64,000 nt of DNA from JANYLB01 sp963837715 (GTDB taxonomy: Bacteria > Actinomycetota > Acidimicrobiia > IMCC26256 > JANYLB01), in NCBI GenBank assembly GCA_963837715.1, contig CAWIOF010000002.1, forward strand, positions 1,550,001 through 1,614,000, read 5' to 3'. Positions 18,475 to 26,836 of the stretch are shown piece after piece; position 1 is the stretch's first letter; each line of letters opens with the position of its first letter. A program made the translations under genes and the position numbers. The notes under the pieces are model-generated. The model worked only from the letters and a program-made list of their open reading frames with translations, made no database searches and was not told where the DNA came from.

Positions 18475-19992
18475 TCATTGCCGAGAAGCGAGGTAGGCGT
18501 CACGGAGCTTCGGTTTGCGCACCTTGCCGTTGGGGTCCCGGGGCAGCAGGTCGACGAGCTCGACGACGCGGGGTCGCTTGTAGTCGGCGAGATGATCCCG
18601 CACCCACCCGATCACCGAGTCGGCATCGAGGTCGGAACCCGGCCTGGGTTGCACGATGGCGTAGAGCACCTCGCCCCACTCCGGATCGGGGACGCCCAGG
18701 ACCGCACAGTCGACGACGTCGGGATTGCGGAAGAGGCACTCCTCGATCTCACGGGGGTAGATGTTCACCCCACCCGAGATCACCATGTCGCTCGTGCGGT
18801 CGGTGAGGAACAGGTAGCCGTCGGCGTCGAGGTACCCGGCGTCGCCGACGGTGAAGAAGCCGTCGTGGTGCGCGTTCGCGGTCTTGTCGGGATCGTTGTG
18901 GTACTCGAAGCTCGACCCGGCCGGCTTCGCGTAGACGGTGCCGACCTCCCCCGCCGGGACCTCGTTGCCGTCGTCGTCGAGGATCGCGAACTCGTTGCCG
19001 GGGAACGGCTTGCCGACGCTGCCGGGATGGGCGATCCACTCCTCGGGTGAGATGACGGTGCCGCCACCCTCCGACGCGCCGTAGTACTCCCACACCTTGC
19101 CGGGTCCCACGAAGTCCATGAACGCGCGCTTCAGCGGAACCGGGCACGGCGCCGCGGCGTGGACGACGATCTTCAGCGACGACAGGTCGTAGCGGTTCCG
19201 GGTCGCCTCGGGGAGCGCCAGGATGCGCTGGAAGTTCGCCGGGACCATGTGCGTGTTGGTCACCCGGTGCCGCTCGATGAGCGCGAGGGCCTCCTCCGGG
19301 TCCCAACGCTCCATGATCACGACGCCACCCCCGAACGCGAGGTGCATCTGGCCCCAGAACGACGGGCCGGAGTGGTAGAGCGGACCCACCACGAGATGGA
19401 CGTCGTCGGGGCCGAGGTTCCAGCGGGTTCCCGAGGCCGCGACTCCTGCGGCCTTGCGGCGGAAGTCGTCGGTGCCGATGGCGACACCCTTGGGTCGCCC
19501 GGTCGTTCCCGACGTGTAGGCCATGACCGTCGGCCAGCCGTCCTCCGGGTCGCCGACCTCGCCGTCGGCGGCGGGCCACCCTCCGTCGGGGCCGGTCGCG
19601 CCCACGAGCAGGTGCGGGACGTCGGCCACCTGCTCGAGCACGGGGAGGTACTCGGCGGTGGTCACGACGGCCTGCGCGCCGGAGTCGCGAACGATCCAAC
19701 CGACCTCGTCGGCCTTGAAGTGGGTGTTGACCGGAACCACGACGCCGCGGAGTCGACCGACTCCGTGCACCGCCTCGAAGAACGGTGCGCCGTTCGGCAC
19801 CATGACCGCGACCGTTCCCGCCCGCGGCACGCCGGCGTGGTGCAGCGCGTGCGCGGCACGGCGGGCCCGATCGTCGAGCTCGGCGTAGGTGAGGGTCCCG
19901 GTACCCGACCGGATCGCGACGTGATCAGGACGGAGACGGGCGTTGGCGATGAGACCGGCGTCTCCCGGAAGCTCGGGCATTCGTGCCATCAT
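18475..19992 (-). CDS. Acyl-CoA synthetase (AMP-forming), FadD-like
   Basis: A 505-residue adenylate-forming ligase. The P-loop-like motif MAYTSGTTGRPKGV, the YGASEGGG substrate-pocket segment, FFTVGDAGYLD and ISGGVNIYPREIEECL (hinge) are all present, as is the C-terminal catalytic Lys in DPNGKVRKPKL. It activates a carboxylic acid to an acyl-CoA. Chain length and substrate cannot be judged. Several in-frame starts exist (19992, 19989, 19980). The 5' end overlaps the divergent small cupin gene, so the two promoters must lie inside each other's coding sequence. Confidence 0.92.
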   Translation of the reverse strand: MMARMPELPGDAGLIANARLRPDHVAIRSGTGTLTYAELDDRARRAAHALHHAGVPRAGTVAVMVPNGAPFFEAVHGVGRLRGVVVPVNTHFKADEVGWIVRDSGAQAVVTTAEYLPVLEQVADVPHLLVGATGPDGGWPAADGEVGDPEDGWPTVMAYTSGTTGRPKGVAIGTDDFRRKAAGVAASGTRWNLGPDDVHLVVGPLYHSGPSFWGQMHLAFGGGVVIMERWDPEEALALIERHRVTNTHMVPANFQRILALPEATRNRYDLSSLKIVVHAAAPCPVPLKRAFMDFVGPGKVWEYYGASEGGGTVISPEEWIAHPGSVGKPFPGNEFAILDDDGNEVPAGEVGTVYAKPAGSSFEYHNDPDKTANAHHDGFFTVGDAGYLDADGYLFLTDRTSDMVISGGVNIYPREIEECLFRNPDVVDCAVLGVPDPEWGEVLYAIVQPRPGSDLDADSVIGWVRDHLADYKRPRVVELVDLLPRDPNGKVRKPKLRDAYLASRQ

Positions 19993-20314
19993 GCCGCGCG
20001 TGACGGAGGAAGCGCTCGGACCGATCGCCTCGGCCCTCGTCTACGAGGACGACCACGTCCGGGTCTGGACGCACGAGCTGGCGCCCGGCGAGGCATCACC
20101 GCTCCACCGCCACGACCACGACTACGTGATCGTGAACGTCGACGGCGACCGGATCGCCGCCGAGCCCGTGCCCGGCAGCGGCGGTGAGTACGACACCTAC
20201 ATCGAAGCCGACGTGCCGCGGGGCCGGACCTCGTTCCTCCGCAAGGGTGGGATCGAACGGGCGATCAACGTCGGGAAGCTGCCCTACCGGACGGTGATCG
20301 TCGAGTTCAAGTGA
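19991..20314 (+). CDS. Small cupin-fold protein
   Basis: A 107-residue single-domain cupin. WTHELAPGEASPLHRHDHDYVIVNVDG carries the metal-binding His cluster of cupin motif 1, and later strands complete the barrel. It has no catalytic signature, so it could be a sensor, isomerase or dioxygenase-like protein. It is translationally coupled to the downstream acyl-CoA synthetase by a GTGA overlap at 20311-20314. Its own ATG at 19991-19993 overlaps the start codon of the divergent synthetase on the opposite strand. Confidence 0.8.
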   Translation: MPRVTEEALGPIASALVYEDDHVRVWTHELAPGEASPLHRHDHDYVIVNVDGDRIAAEPVPGSGGEYDTYIEADVPRGRTSFLRKGGIERAINVGKLPYRTVIVEFK

Positions 20315-21720
20315 GCCTGCTCGTCGGTGACGTGGTCCGCCACGGCGCCGCGGTCACGCCCGGCGCGGTGGCGGCAACGCTCGCCGACGAAGCAGTCACG
20401 TTCGGCGAGCTCGACGCCGGATCGAACGCGGTCGCAACGGCGCTCACGGCCGAAGGGATCGGACCGGGCGCCCGGGTCGCCTGGCAGGGTGAGACGTCGA
20501 TCGACGCGCTCGCGCTCTTCTTCGGTCTCGCCAAGATCGGCGCGGTGTTCATGCCCGTCAGTCCGCGATTCGGACCCGACGAGACCGCCGCGGTACTCGG
20601 GTACGCCCGCCCCGACCACGTCGTCGACGACATCGCGCCGCTGCTCCGGGGCACCGCGGCCGACGCCCACTGGGATCGGGACCTGTCGGAGCGCGCACCG
20701 CACGTCGTGTTCTTCACCAGCGGGAGCACCGGTCGGCCCAAAGGAGTCGTGCTGTCGCATCGGGCCAACTGCCTGCGGAGCTTCCCGTCGCTGGCGGCCG
20801 AGACCGACGGCGGGACCGTGTGCATGTTCCCGCTGTTCCACATGGCCGGGTGGTCGCTGGCCCTCGGCGCGTGGCAGGCCCGCCGGCCCATCCACCTCGT
20901 GACGACCCCCGATGCCGACACGCTCCTCCACACGGCGGCCCGGCGGCGCGCCACCCGGCTCTACGCGATCCCCGCGGTGTGGGCCCGGATCCTCGAACGC
21001 GGCGTCGGCGACATCGACCTGGCGGCGCTCCGCGAGGCCGACACCGGCACGTCGGCCACCCCGCCCGAGCTCGTCGCCGCGATCCGGGACGCGCTCCCCC
21101 ACACCGTCACACGCGTGTTCTACGGATCCACCGAAGCGGGCGCGGGAACGATCCTCGGTGCCGCCGACGTGCTCCGCAAGCCGGGCAGCGTCGGCCTCCC
21201 GCAGGCCGGCGTGTCGTTGCGGCTCACCGACGTGGGCGAGGTGTGTCTGCGCAGCGAGTTGCTGATGGACGGGTACTTCGACGACCCCGAAGCCACCGCG
21301 GCCGCGCTCGACCCCGACGGCTGGTACCACTCGGGCGACCTGGGCGTGCTCGACGACGAGGGGTACCTCTCGATCATCGGCCGCCTCCGCGACGTGATCC
21401 GGACCGGGGGCGAGTCGGTCGCGCCGAGCGAGGTCGAGGGTGTGCTCGTCGGTCACCCCGCCGTCGGCGAGGTCGCGGTCGTCGGGGTGCCCGACGCGCA
21501 ATGGGGTGAGGTCGTGTGCGCCGTCGTCGTGCCCGCTGCGGGGTCGCCTCCGCTCGAGCTCGACGACCTCCGCGCGTTCTGCGCCGATCGTCTCGCCCCG
21601 TTCAAGCACCCGCGCCGACTGGAGCGCGTGACCGAGCTCCCCCGCACCGCCGCGACCGGCCAGGTGCAACGCACGCTGCTGGTCGAACGCCTCGCTACCC
21701 GCCGGCCGTCTCCGCGCTGA
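20311..21720 (+). CDS. AMP-dependent acyl-CoA synthetase/ligase
   Basis: A 469-residue ANL-superfamily ligase with VVFFTSGSTGRPKGVVLSH (A3 motif), YGSTEAGAGTI (A5), GWYHSGDLGVLDD (A7), RLRDVIRTGGESVAPSEVE (hinge) and a C-terminal PRTAATGQVQR segment around the catalytic Lys position. The usual Lys appears replaced: the region reads PRTAATGQVQRTLL where PRN-GK-LR is normal. If this is real, adenylation may be weakened. The GTG start overlaps the cupin stop. The 3' end overlaps the convergent helix-turn-helix gene by 26 bp. Confidence 0.88.
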   Translation: MSLLVGDVVRHGAAVTPGAVAATLADEAVTFGELDAGSNAVATALTAEGIGPGARVAWQGETSIDALALFFGLAKIGAVFMPVSPRFGPDETAAVLGYARPDHVVDDIAPLLRGTAADAHWDRDLSERAPHVVFFTSGSTGRPKGVVLSHRANCLRSFPSLAAETDGGTVCMFPLFHMAGWSLALGAWQARRPIHLVTTPDADTLLHTAARRRATRLYAIPAVWARILERGVGDIDLAALREADTGTSATPPELVAAIRDALPHTVTRVFYGSTEAGAGTILGAADVLRKPGSVGLPQAGVSLRLTDVGEVCLRSELLMDGYFDDPEATAAALDPDGWYHSGDLGVLDDEGYLSIIGRLRDVIRTGGESVAPSEVEGVLVGHPAVGEVAVVGVPDAQWGEVVCAVVVPAAGSPPLELDDLRAFCADRLAPFKHPRRLERVTELPRTAATGQVQRTLLVERLATRRPSPR

Positions 21721-22139
21721 CGTACTCGCCGCGCCCCACCCTCGCCGACGCGACCACTCGCGACCTCGGCCCGGAGGGCGTCCGAGATGGCCTTCGACGG
21801 TCGTCCGTCCGCGCGGAGCCCGCGGGCGAGGAGAGCTCGATGGAGATCCGGGACGGTCATCGGCCGTCCCGACGTCACCAGGATGAGGCGCAACCCCGAC
21901 CGAAGGTCGGCCCCGACGATCGGAACCGTGCCCGCAGGTTCGGCGTCGACCTCGGTCGGCATCGGGTCACGGCCGATCCAGTGGTGGCCGACCCCTCCGA
22001 TCGCGTCCCGGCACTGGCGGAGCGCATCGACGATCTCGCGGCGCCGCTGGACGAGCGCGTCGGCTTCCTCGTCGAGCTCACGGAGCTGCCGGAGCAACAC
22101 CGTCTGACGGGCCCGGATCTTCTCGAGGACACGGCCCAT
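21695..22139 (-). CDS. Coiled-coil protein with C-terminal winged-helix-like domain (frameshifted)
   Basis: ATG 22139 opens a strongly charged helical segment (RVLEKIRARQTVLLRQLRELDEEADALVQRRREIVDAL), then a region ending in RPMTVPDLHRALLARGLRADGRPSKAISDALRAEVASGRV. The latter resembles a HARE-HTH/winged-helix module. The frame derails at the very end; removing one base of the CCC at 21739-21741 (plus strand) gives GEVGRGEYVSAETAGG and a TAG at 21695-21697, a typical ending for this fold. The result is 147 residues. GTG 22196 is an alternative start. It diverges from the TetR gene across the palindromic region and could be its regulatory target or a second regulator. Confidence 0.62.
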
Positions 22140-22258
22140 CGCCCGGCTCCGGCGGGGACCGAAGACCAGCGGGTCGACCGGCGGAATGCGGGGCACATCC
22201 GAACCTTGCCCCGAGGGTGGGACACCTTCGGCACCGCGCCACCAGCGTCCCCGCAGCC

Positions 22259-22320
22259 CGTAGGGAGAGGTGTCGCAGGCTGTCGCACGTCTGCGACAAC
22301 CTGCGACAGGTTCCCCTACG
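22259..22320. promoter_or_regulatory. Multi-arm palindromic operator upstream of the TetR gene
   Basis: Four heptamers form a symmetric array: TGTCGCA at 22271-22277 and 22281-22287, then TGCGACA at 22292-22298 and 22302-22308. The gaps are 3, 4 and 3 bp. The inner 38 bp match their own reverse complement at 16 of 19 positions per arm. The symmetry extends outward with CGTAGGG (22259-22265) and CCCTACG (22314-22320). It lies between the divergent starts at 22139 (minus) and 22374 (plus), so an operator bound by two TetR dimers is more likely than a terminator. The binding protein is inferred. Confidence 0.65.
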
Positions 22321-22373
22321 CGGCGGCAAGACAGGGCTCGAACCCCACCGCCGGATGGAATAGGGTTCCCGTG

Positions 22374-22982
22374 ATGCGGAATGCCGTTCCCGAACTCGCA
22401 GATGAGCTGGCCGGGCGGGCCGTGGCGGATCGGCAGGCGTCCTATGCCGACGAGGTCCGGCGGCTGCTCGAAGCCGGGTTCGCGGTGATGGGCAGGACCG
22501 AGAACCTCGATCCCCGCGTGAGCGACATCGTGCGCACCTCGGGGCTGTCGAACCAGACCTTCTACCGTCACTTCCGCGGCAAGGACGAGTTCTTCCTCGC
22601 GCTGCTCGACGACGGGCGGCGGCGGCTGGTCGAGACCATCGAGCGACGGATGCGCCGCGCCACCGACGACGCCGGCCGGGTCGGGGCATGGATCCAGGCG
22701 GTGTACGCGCAGGCACAGGACCCCGAAGCCGCCGCGGCGACGCGTCCCTTCGCCCTGAACGGCGAGCGCCTCGCGGCGCGCTTCCCCGACGCCGCCCAAC
22801 GGTCGCAGGCCCGGCTCGTCGCGCCGCTGCTCGCGATCGTCGGACCCGACGACGCCTCCGCGATCTACCACCTCGTGATGGGGTCGATGCACGACGCGCT
22901 CGTCACCCGCAGGATCCCGAGTCGCTCCGAGGTCGACCACGTCGTCGACTTCGCACTGCGGGGGGCACACCTTGGAACGTGA
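22374..22982 (+). CDS. TetR/AcrR-family transcriptional regulator
   Basis: A 202-residue regulator. The N-terminal three-helix DNA-binding domain includes VSDIVRTSGLSNQTFYRHFRGKDEFF, the classic TetR HTH. The C-terminal ligand domain is all helical and ends in VMGSMHDALVTRRIPSR. It probably represses itself and the downstream oxidoreductase operon through the palindromic array 54 bp upstream. Its 3' end overlaps the start of the gamma subunit gene by 11 bp, so regulator and enzyme are one transcription unit. The effector is probably an acyl-CoA or 2-oxoacid derivative (inference). Confidence 0.9.
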   Translation: MRNAVPELADELAGRAVADRQASYADEVRRLLEAGFAVMGRTENLDPRVSDIVRTSGLSNQTFYRHFRGKDEFFLALLDDGRRRLVETIERRMRRATDDAGRVGAWIQAVYAQAQDPEAAAATRPFALNGERLAARFPDAAQRSQARLVAPLLAIVGPDDASAIYHLVMGSMHDALVTRRIPSRSEVDHVVDFALRGAHLGT

Positions 22983-23502
22983 GCTCCTCGTCACCGGAAT
23001 CGGCGGCCAGGGCGTGCAGCTCGCAGCCCAGGTGCTCGCCCGCGGCGCGACCCTCGAAGGCAGTCACGTCATGCTCTTCGGTGTGTACGCGGGCGCGATG
23101 CGCGGCATGAACACCGATGCCACCGTGGTGATCGGCGACGGCCCGTTGCAGTCGCCACCGCTCATCTCCCACACCTGGTCTGCGATCGGGATGCACGACA
23201 AGTTCTGGGAGCCGATCGCCCGCAAGCTCCGCCCGGAAGCCCTCGTGCTGGTGAACGACACCACCTTCGAGACCCCGATCCGCGCCGACGCCCGCGTGTA
23301 CCGCGTCCCGACCACCGAGCTCGCGGCCGACTTCAGCGCGTCGATGGTGATGGCCGGCGCCTACGCGGCGATCTCCGATCTCGTCGGCATCGACGGGCTC
23401 ATCGGCGGGATGCAGGAGTCGGTCCCGTCGTACCGGCAGCAACACATCGCCACGAACGAGACCGCACTGCGCGCCGGATACGACTGGGGGAAGGCCGCAT
23501 GA
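22972..23502 (+). CDS. 2-oxoacid:ferredoxin oxidoreductase, gamma subunit
   Basis: A 176-residue gamma domain. The opening ERELLVTGIGGQGVQLAAQVLARGA is the conserved GxGGQG start of the POR/KOR gamma family. The start is TTG 22972, required to include this motif, and overlaps the TetR gene. With the following delta, alpha and beta genes it forms a complete four-gene enzyme that oxidatively decarboxylates a 2-oxoacid to an acyl-CoA while reducing ferredoxin. Confidence 0.92.
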   Translation: MERELLVTGIGGQGVQLAAQVLARGATLEGSHVMLFGVYAGAMRGMNTDATVVIGDGPLQSPPLISHTWSAIGMHDKFWEPIARKLRPEALVLVNDTTFETPIRADARVYRVPTTELAADFSASMVMAGAYAAISDLVGIDGLIGGMQESVPSYRQQHIATNETALRAGYDWGKAA

Positions 23503-23714
23503 GCGCGGGAACCGTCACCATCGACGTCGAGGTCTGCAAGGGCTGCGACCTGTGCGTACCCGCGTGTCCGCCCGCGGTGCTGACGATGTCGGCCGGGGTC
23601 AACCGCAACGGGTACCACTTCCCCGAGCTGCACGATGGCTGCACCGGGTGCGCGGCGTGCCTCATGGTCTGTCCCGACTTCGTGTTCACCGTCTTCCGGG
23701 CGAAGCGACCGTGA
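23499..23714 (+). CDS. 2-oxoacid:ferredoxin oxidoreductase, delta (2x[4Fe-4S] ferredoxin) subunit
   Basis: 71 residues with two complete [4Fe-4S] motifs, CKGCDLCVPACP and CTGCAACLMVCP. It carries electrons from the ThDP site of the beta subunit to external ferredoxin. ATG 23499 overlaps the gamma stop (ATGA). The presence of a separate delta subunit matches the KorABCD/VorABCD arrangement rather than the two-subunit actinobacterial KorAB. Confidence 0.93.
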   Translation: MSAGTVTIDVEVCKGCDLCVPACPPAVLTMSAGVNRNGYHFPELHDGCTGCAACLMVCPDFVFTVFRAKRP

Positions 23715-23724
23715 CGGGGGCCCG

Positions 23725-24831
23725 GTGAAACGGCTCATGGAGGGATCCGAGGCCATGGCCGAAGCGGCGATCGCCGCCGGCTGCCGCTTCTTCGCGGGGT
23801 ACCCCATGACCCCGTTCACCGAGCTGCTCGAGCACTTCGCCCGACGACTCCCCGAGGTGGGTGGCGTCTGCATCAACGCCGAGAGCGAGCTCGAAGCGGT
23901 CGGCATGGCCTGGGGTGCGCTCGCCACCGGTGCGCGCGCCGCGACCGGCTCCACCGGTCAGGGCCTGTCGCTCATGCAGGAGAGCTTCTCCGAGATCACC
24001 CTCGCCGAGCTCCCGCTCGTCATCTTCAACATGGCCCGCGGTCAGCAGGACTACTTCCAGTCGACGCGCGGGGGCGGTCACGGCGACTACCGCCACATCG
24101 TGCTCGCGCCGGCCGACCTGACCGAGGCCGTCGAGCTGACCCAGCTCGCGTTCCACCTCGCCGACACCTGGCGCAACCCGGTGCTCGTCTACGGCGACTA
24201 CCTCACGGCCCACATCCAGGAGTCGGTCGAGGTCGACCCGATCGAGCTGGGACCCGTCCCCGACAAGGACTGGGCCCTCGACGGATCGCTCGGTGGCACC
24301 GGCCGGTCCCGGATCGTCTCCCCGCTCGGCTTCGCCAAGGCCGGCACCACGAGTCCCGGGATCGAGCAGCACCTCCGGGGCATCGCCGACAAGCACCACC
24401 TCATCGAGGCGAGCGAGGCCCGGGTCGAGGTCGGGCACGTCGACGACGCCGACACGGTCATCGTGGCGTTCGGCACCCCGGGGAAGTTCGTCCGCTACGT
24501 GGTCGAACAACTCCGGGCCGACGGAGAACGGATCGGCTTCGTGCGACCCATCACCCTCTGGCCCTACCCCACCGAGGCCGTCGCACGCGCAGCCGACGGC
24601 GCGCGCACCGTCGGGGTCTTCGAGCTGTGCGCGGGCCAGATGATCGACGACGTGCGGCTGTCGGTCCTCGGCCGGGCCCCGGTGGTCGGGATCGGCGGCA
24701 TCTCCACCGACGGCTCCGGCTTCGGCGTCGGGCCGTTGCTCGACGCCGACATCATCCGAGACCGGATCCTCGCCCTCCACCGGGGTGAAGCGATGCCCCG
24801 GCTCCCCGACAACGAGAGGCTCCCCGTATGA
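23725..24831 (+). CDS. 2-oxoacid:ferredoxin oxidoreductase, alpha subunit
   Basis: A 368-residue alpha subunit with the pyrimidine-binding domain (MEGSEAMAEAAIAAGCRFFAGYPMTP; INAESELEAVGMAWGA; GSTGQGLSLM) and the C-terminal transketolase-like domain (FVRPITLWPYP). It shapes the active site and substrate pocket. I chose GTG 23725 (KRLMEGSEAM); ATG 23737 would also keep the domain. The HIVLAPAD segment is usual for the 2-oxoglutarate/branched-chain group. The stop overlaps the beta start. Confidence 0.92.
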   Translation: MKRLMEGSEAMAEAAIAAGCRFFAGYPMTPFTELLEHFARRLPEVGGVCINAESELEAVGMAWGALATGARAATGSTGQGLSLMQESFSEITLAELPLVIFNMARGQQDYFQSTRGGGHGDYRHIVLAPADLTEAVELTQLAFHLADTWRNPVLVYGDYLTAHIQESVEVDPIELGPVPDKDWALDGSLGGTGRSRIVSPLGFAKAGTTSPGIEQHLRGIADKHHLIEASEARVEVGHVDDADTVIVAFGTPGKFVRYVVEQLRADGERIGFVRPITLWPYPTEAVARAADGARTVGVFELCAGQMIDDVRLSVLGRAPVVGIGGISTDGSGFGVGPLLDADIIRDRILALHRGEAMPRLPDNERLPV

Positions 24832-25673
24832 CTCCGGCCGAGATGAAGCTCGTCGGTCTGGCCAAGCCGGATCTGCTGCTCACCCAGGAGCACCACATGT
24901 GCCCGGGCTGCGGCGAGCCGATGGCACTGCGCGGCTACCTCGAGGCCATCACCGAGCTCGGCCTCACCGAGCGCACCATCGCGGTCCACGGCATCGGCTG
25001 CTACACGAGCTTCTCGATGACCACCGACCTCGATCTCGTGCAGGCGCTGCACGGGCGCGCGCCATCGGTCGCGACCGGGGTGAAGCGGATGCGCCCCGAC
25101 GCGATCGTCTTCACGCTCCAGGGCGACGGCGACATGGTCAACGAAGGACTGCAGGAGGTCCTCCACACGGCGGCCCGGGGCGAGAACATCACCTGCGTGC
25201 TGCTCAACAACGGCGTCTTCGGCGAGACCGGGGGCCACATGACCGCGACCACGGTGCTCGGACAACGCACGAAGAACTCCCTCGAGGGACGCGACGCCGA
25301 GTACCACGGCTACCCGATCCTCATCGGTGACCTCATCGCCCGCCTCCAGGGCGCGGCCTACGTCGCTCGGGGCTCGGTGCACAACGCGGCAGGGTTCGCC
25401 CGGACGAAGCGGATGTTCAAACGCGCGTTCGAGACGCAGGTCCGCGGCGAGGGGTTCTCGTTCGTCGAGGTCCTGACCATGTGTCCCACCGGGTGGTTCA
25501 TCCCGACCACGGAGGGACCGAGCTACATGAACGAGACACTCGGCGAGGTGCACATCATGGGCGAGCTCAAGGTCGACGGCGTGATCCGCACCACCGAGGA
25601 GCTCCACGAGGAGAACGTCCGCAAGGCCGCCGAGATCGAAGCCGCGCTCGCCCGCGGCGGAATCGAGCACTAG
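24828..25673 (+). CDS. 2-oxoacid:ferredoxin oxidoreductase, beta (ThDP-binding) subunit
   Basis: 281 residues. HHMCPGCGEP contributes cluster cysteines, and LQGDGDMVNEGLQE through LLNNGVFGETGG is the ThDP/Mg2+-binding motif. Later CPTGWFIPTTEG is typical of the KorB/VorB type. It catalyses decarboxylation of the 2-oxoacid and acyl transfer to CoA. Its final TAG shares one base with the GTG start of the acyl-CoA dehydrogenase, so the acyl-CoA product probably passes straight to that enzyme (inference). Confidence 0.93.
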   Translation: MTPAEMKLVGLAKPDLLLTQEHHMCPGCGEPMALRGYLEAITELGLTERTIAVHGIGCYTSFSMTTDLDLVQALHGRAPSVATGVKRMRPDAIVFTLQGDGDMVNEGLQEVLHTAARGENITCVLLNNGVFGETGGHMTATTVLGQRTKNSLEGRDAEYHGYPILIGDLIARLQGAAYVARGSVHNAAGFARTKRMFKRAFETQVRGEGFSFVEVLTMCPTGWFIPTTEGPSYMNETLGEVHIMGELKVDGVIRTTEELHEENVRKAAEIEAALARGGIEH

Positions 25674-26821
25674 TGGACTTCACCTACCCACCCGAAGCGG
25701 AGGCGTTCCGGACCGAGTTCCGGGCCTGGCTCGACGTCGAGCTCACCGACGAGTTCCGCGGCGAGGGCGGCGGCTTCGCGATGGACATGACGCCCGAGCG
25801 GCTCGAGCAGCTCCGACGCTGGAACCGCCGGCTCGCCGACGCCCGCTACGCCGCGATCGCGTGGCCCGAGGAGTACGGCGGCCGCGGCGCCGGGATCATG
25901 GAGCAGGTCGTCTTCGCCGAGGAGATGCACCGCGCCGGCGCGCCCGGCACCCTCAATCCCCTCGGCCTGTCGAACATCGCGCCCGCGATCATCGAGCACG
26001 GCACCGCAGACCAGCGGCAGACTCTCCTCCCCCGCATGCTGCGCGGCGACGACATCTGGTGCCAGGGCTTCTCCGAGCCCGACGCCGGGTCCGACCTCGC
26101 GTCGCTCAAGATGACCGCGATCAGAGACGGCGACGACTTCGTCGTGAACGGCCAGAAGACGTGGAACACGCTCGGCCACCTCGCGAACTGGTGCGAGCTG
26201 CTGGTGCGGACGGATCCCGACGCCCCGAAGCACAAGGGCATCTCGTGCCTCCTCGTCGACATGACCCTCCCCGGCGTCGAGGTCCGGCCGCTCGTGACGA
26301 TCACCGGGGAACGGGAGTTCAACGAGATCTTCTTCACCGACGTCCGCGTCCCGGCCACCGCCCTGCTCGGCCCGCTGCACGAGGGTTGGCGGGTCGCGAT
26401 GACCACGCTCGCGTACGAGCGCGGCACGGTCGCGAACCTGCACCTCGGCCTCCGGGCGAAGATCGGCGCGCTGCTCGACGAAGCGAAGACGCGTGGCGCC
26501 GACGACGACCCGGTCCTGCGCCAGAAGCTCGCGCGCATCTACCTCGAGGGAGAGCTGCTCAAGCTCGTCAGCGAGCGCGCGATCTCGGGGGCGATCCACG
26601 GACGCGGGCTCGGTCCGGAGTCGAGCATCGCGAAGCTGCTCTGGAGCGAGGCCGAGCAGCACCTCGGCGAAACTGCGGGTGAGGTGCTCGGCGCCGACGC
26701 GAACTGCGGTTCCTGGGGTCGCGACCGGGTCTACATGCGTGCCTTGACCATTGCCGGCGGCACGACCCAGGTGAACAAGAACATCCTCGCCACGAGAGTC
26801 CTCGGCTTGCCCCGGAACTGA
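25673..26821 (+). CDS. Acyl-CoA dehydrogenase
   Basis: A 382-residue flavoprotein. DFTYPPEAEAFRTEFRAWL is a typical N-terminus, WCQGFSEPDAGSDLASL is the FAD/substrate signature, and the C-terminus reads IAGGTTQVNKNILATRVLGLPR. It forms a trans-2-enoyl-CoA. The GGTTQVNKN ending resembles actinobacterial FadE proteins used in sterol or branched-chain catabolism, but the substrate is uncertain. GTG 25673 is directly coupled to the ferredoxin oxidoreductase beta gene. Together they suggest amino-acid or branched-acid degradation. Confidence 0.92.
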   Translation: MDFTYPPEAEAFRTEFRAWLDVELTDEFRGEGGGFAMDMTPERLEQLRRWNRRLADARYAAIAWPEEYGGRGAGIMEQVVFAEEMHRAGAPGTLNPLGLSNIAPAIIEHGTADQRQTLLPRMLRGDDIWCQGFSEPDAGSDLASLKMTAIRDGDDFVVNGQKTWNTLGHLANWCELLVRTDPDAPKHKGISCLLVDMTLPGVEVRPLVTITGEREFNEIFFTDVRVPATALLGPLHEGWRVAMTTLAYERGTVANLHLGLRAKIGALLDEAKTRGADDDPVLRQKLARIYLEGELLKLVSERAISGAIHGRGLGPESSIAKLLWSEAEQHLGETAGEVLGADANCGSWGRDRVYMRALTIAGGTTQVNKNILATRVLGLPRN

Positions 26822-26836
26822 GCGAGACTGCTCCGC

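Noticed and set aside
22320..22370. A tRNA-like fragment (GGTTCGAGCCC on the minus strand) that might mark an attachment site
   Set aside because: The T-stem does not pair well, no acceptor or anticodon arm can be found nearby, and no integrase gene is present.
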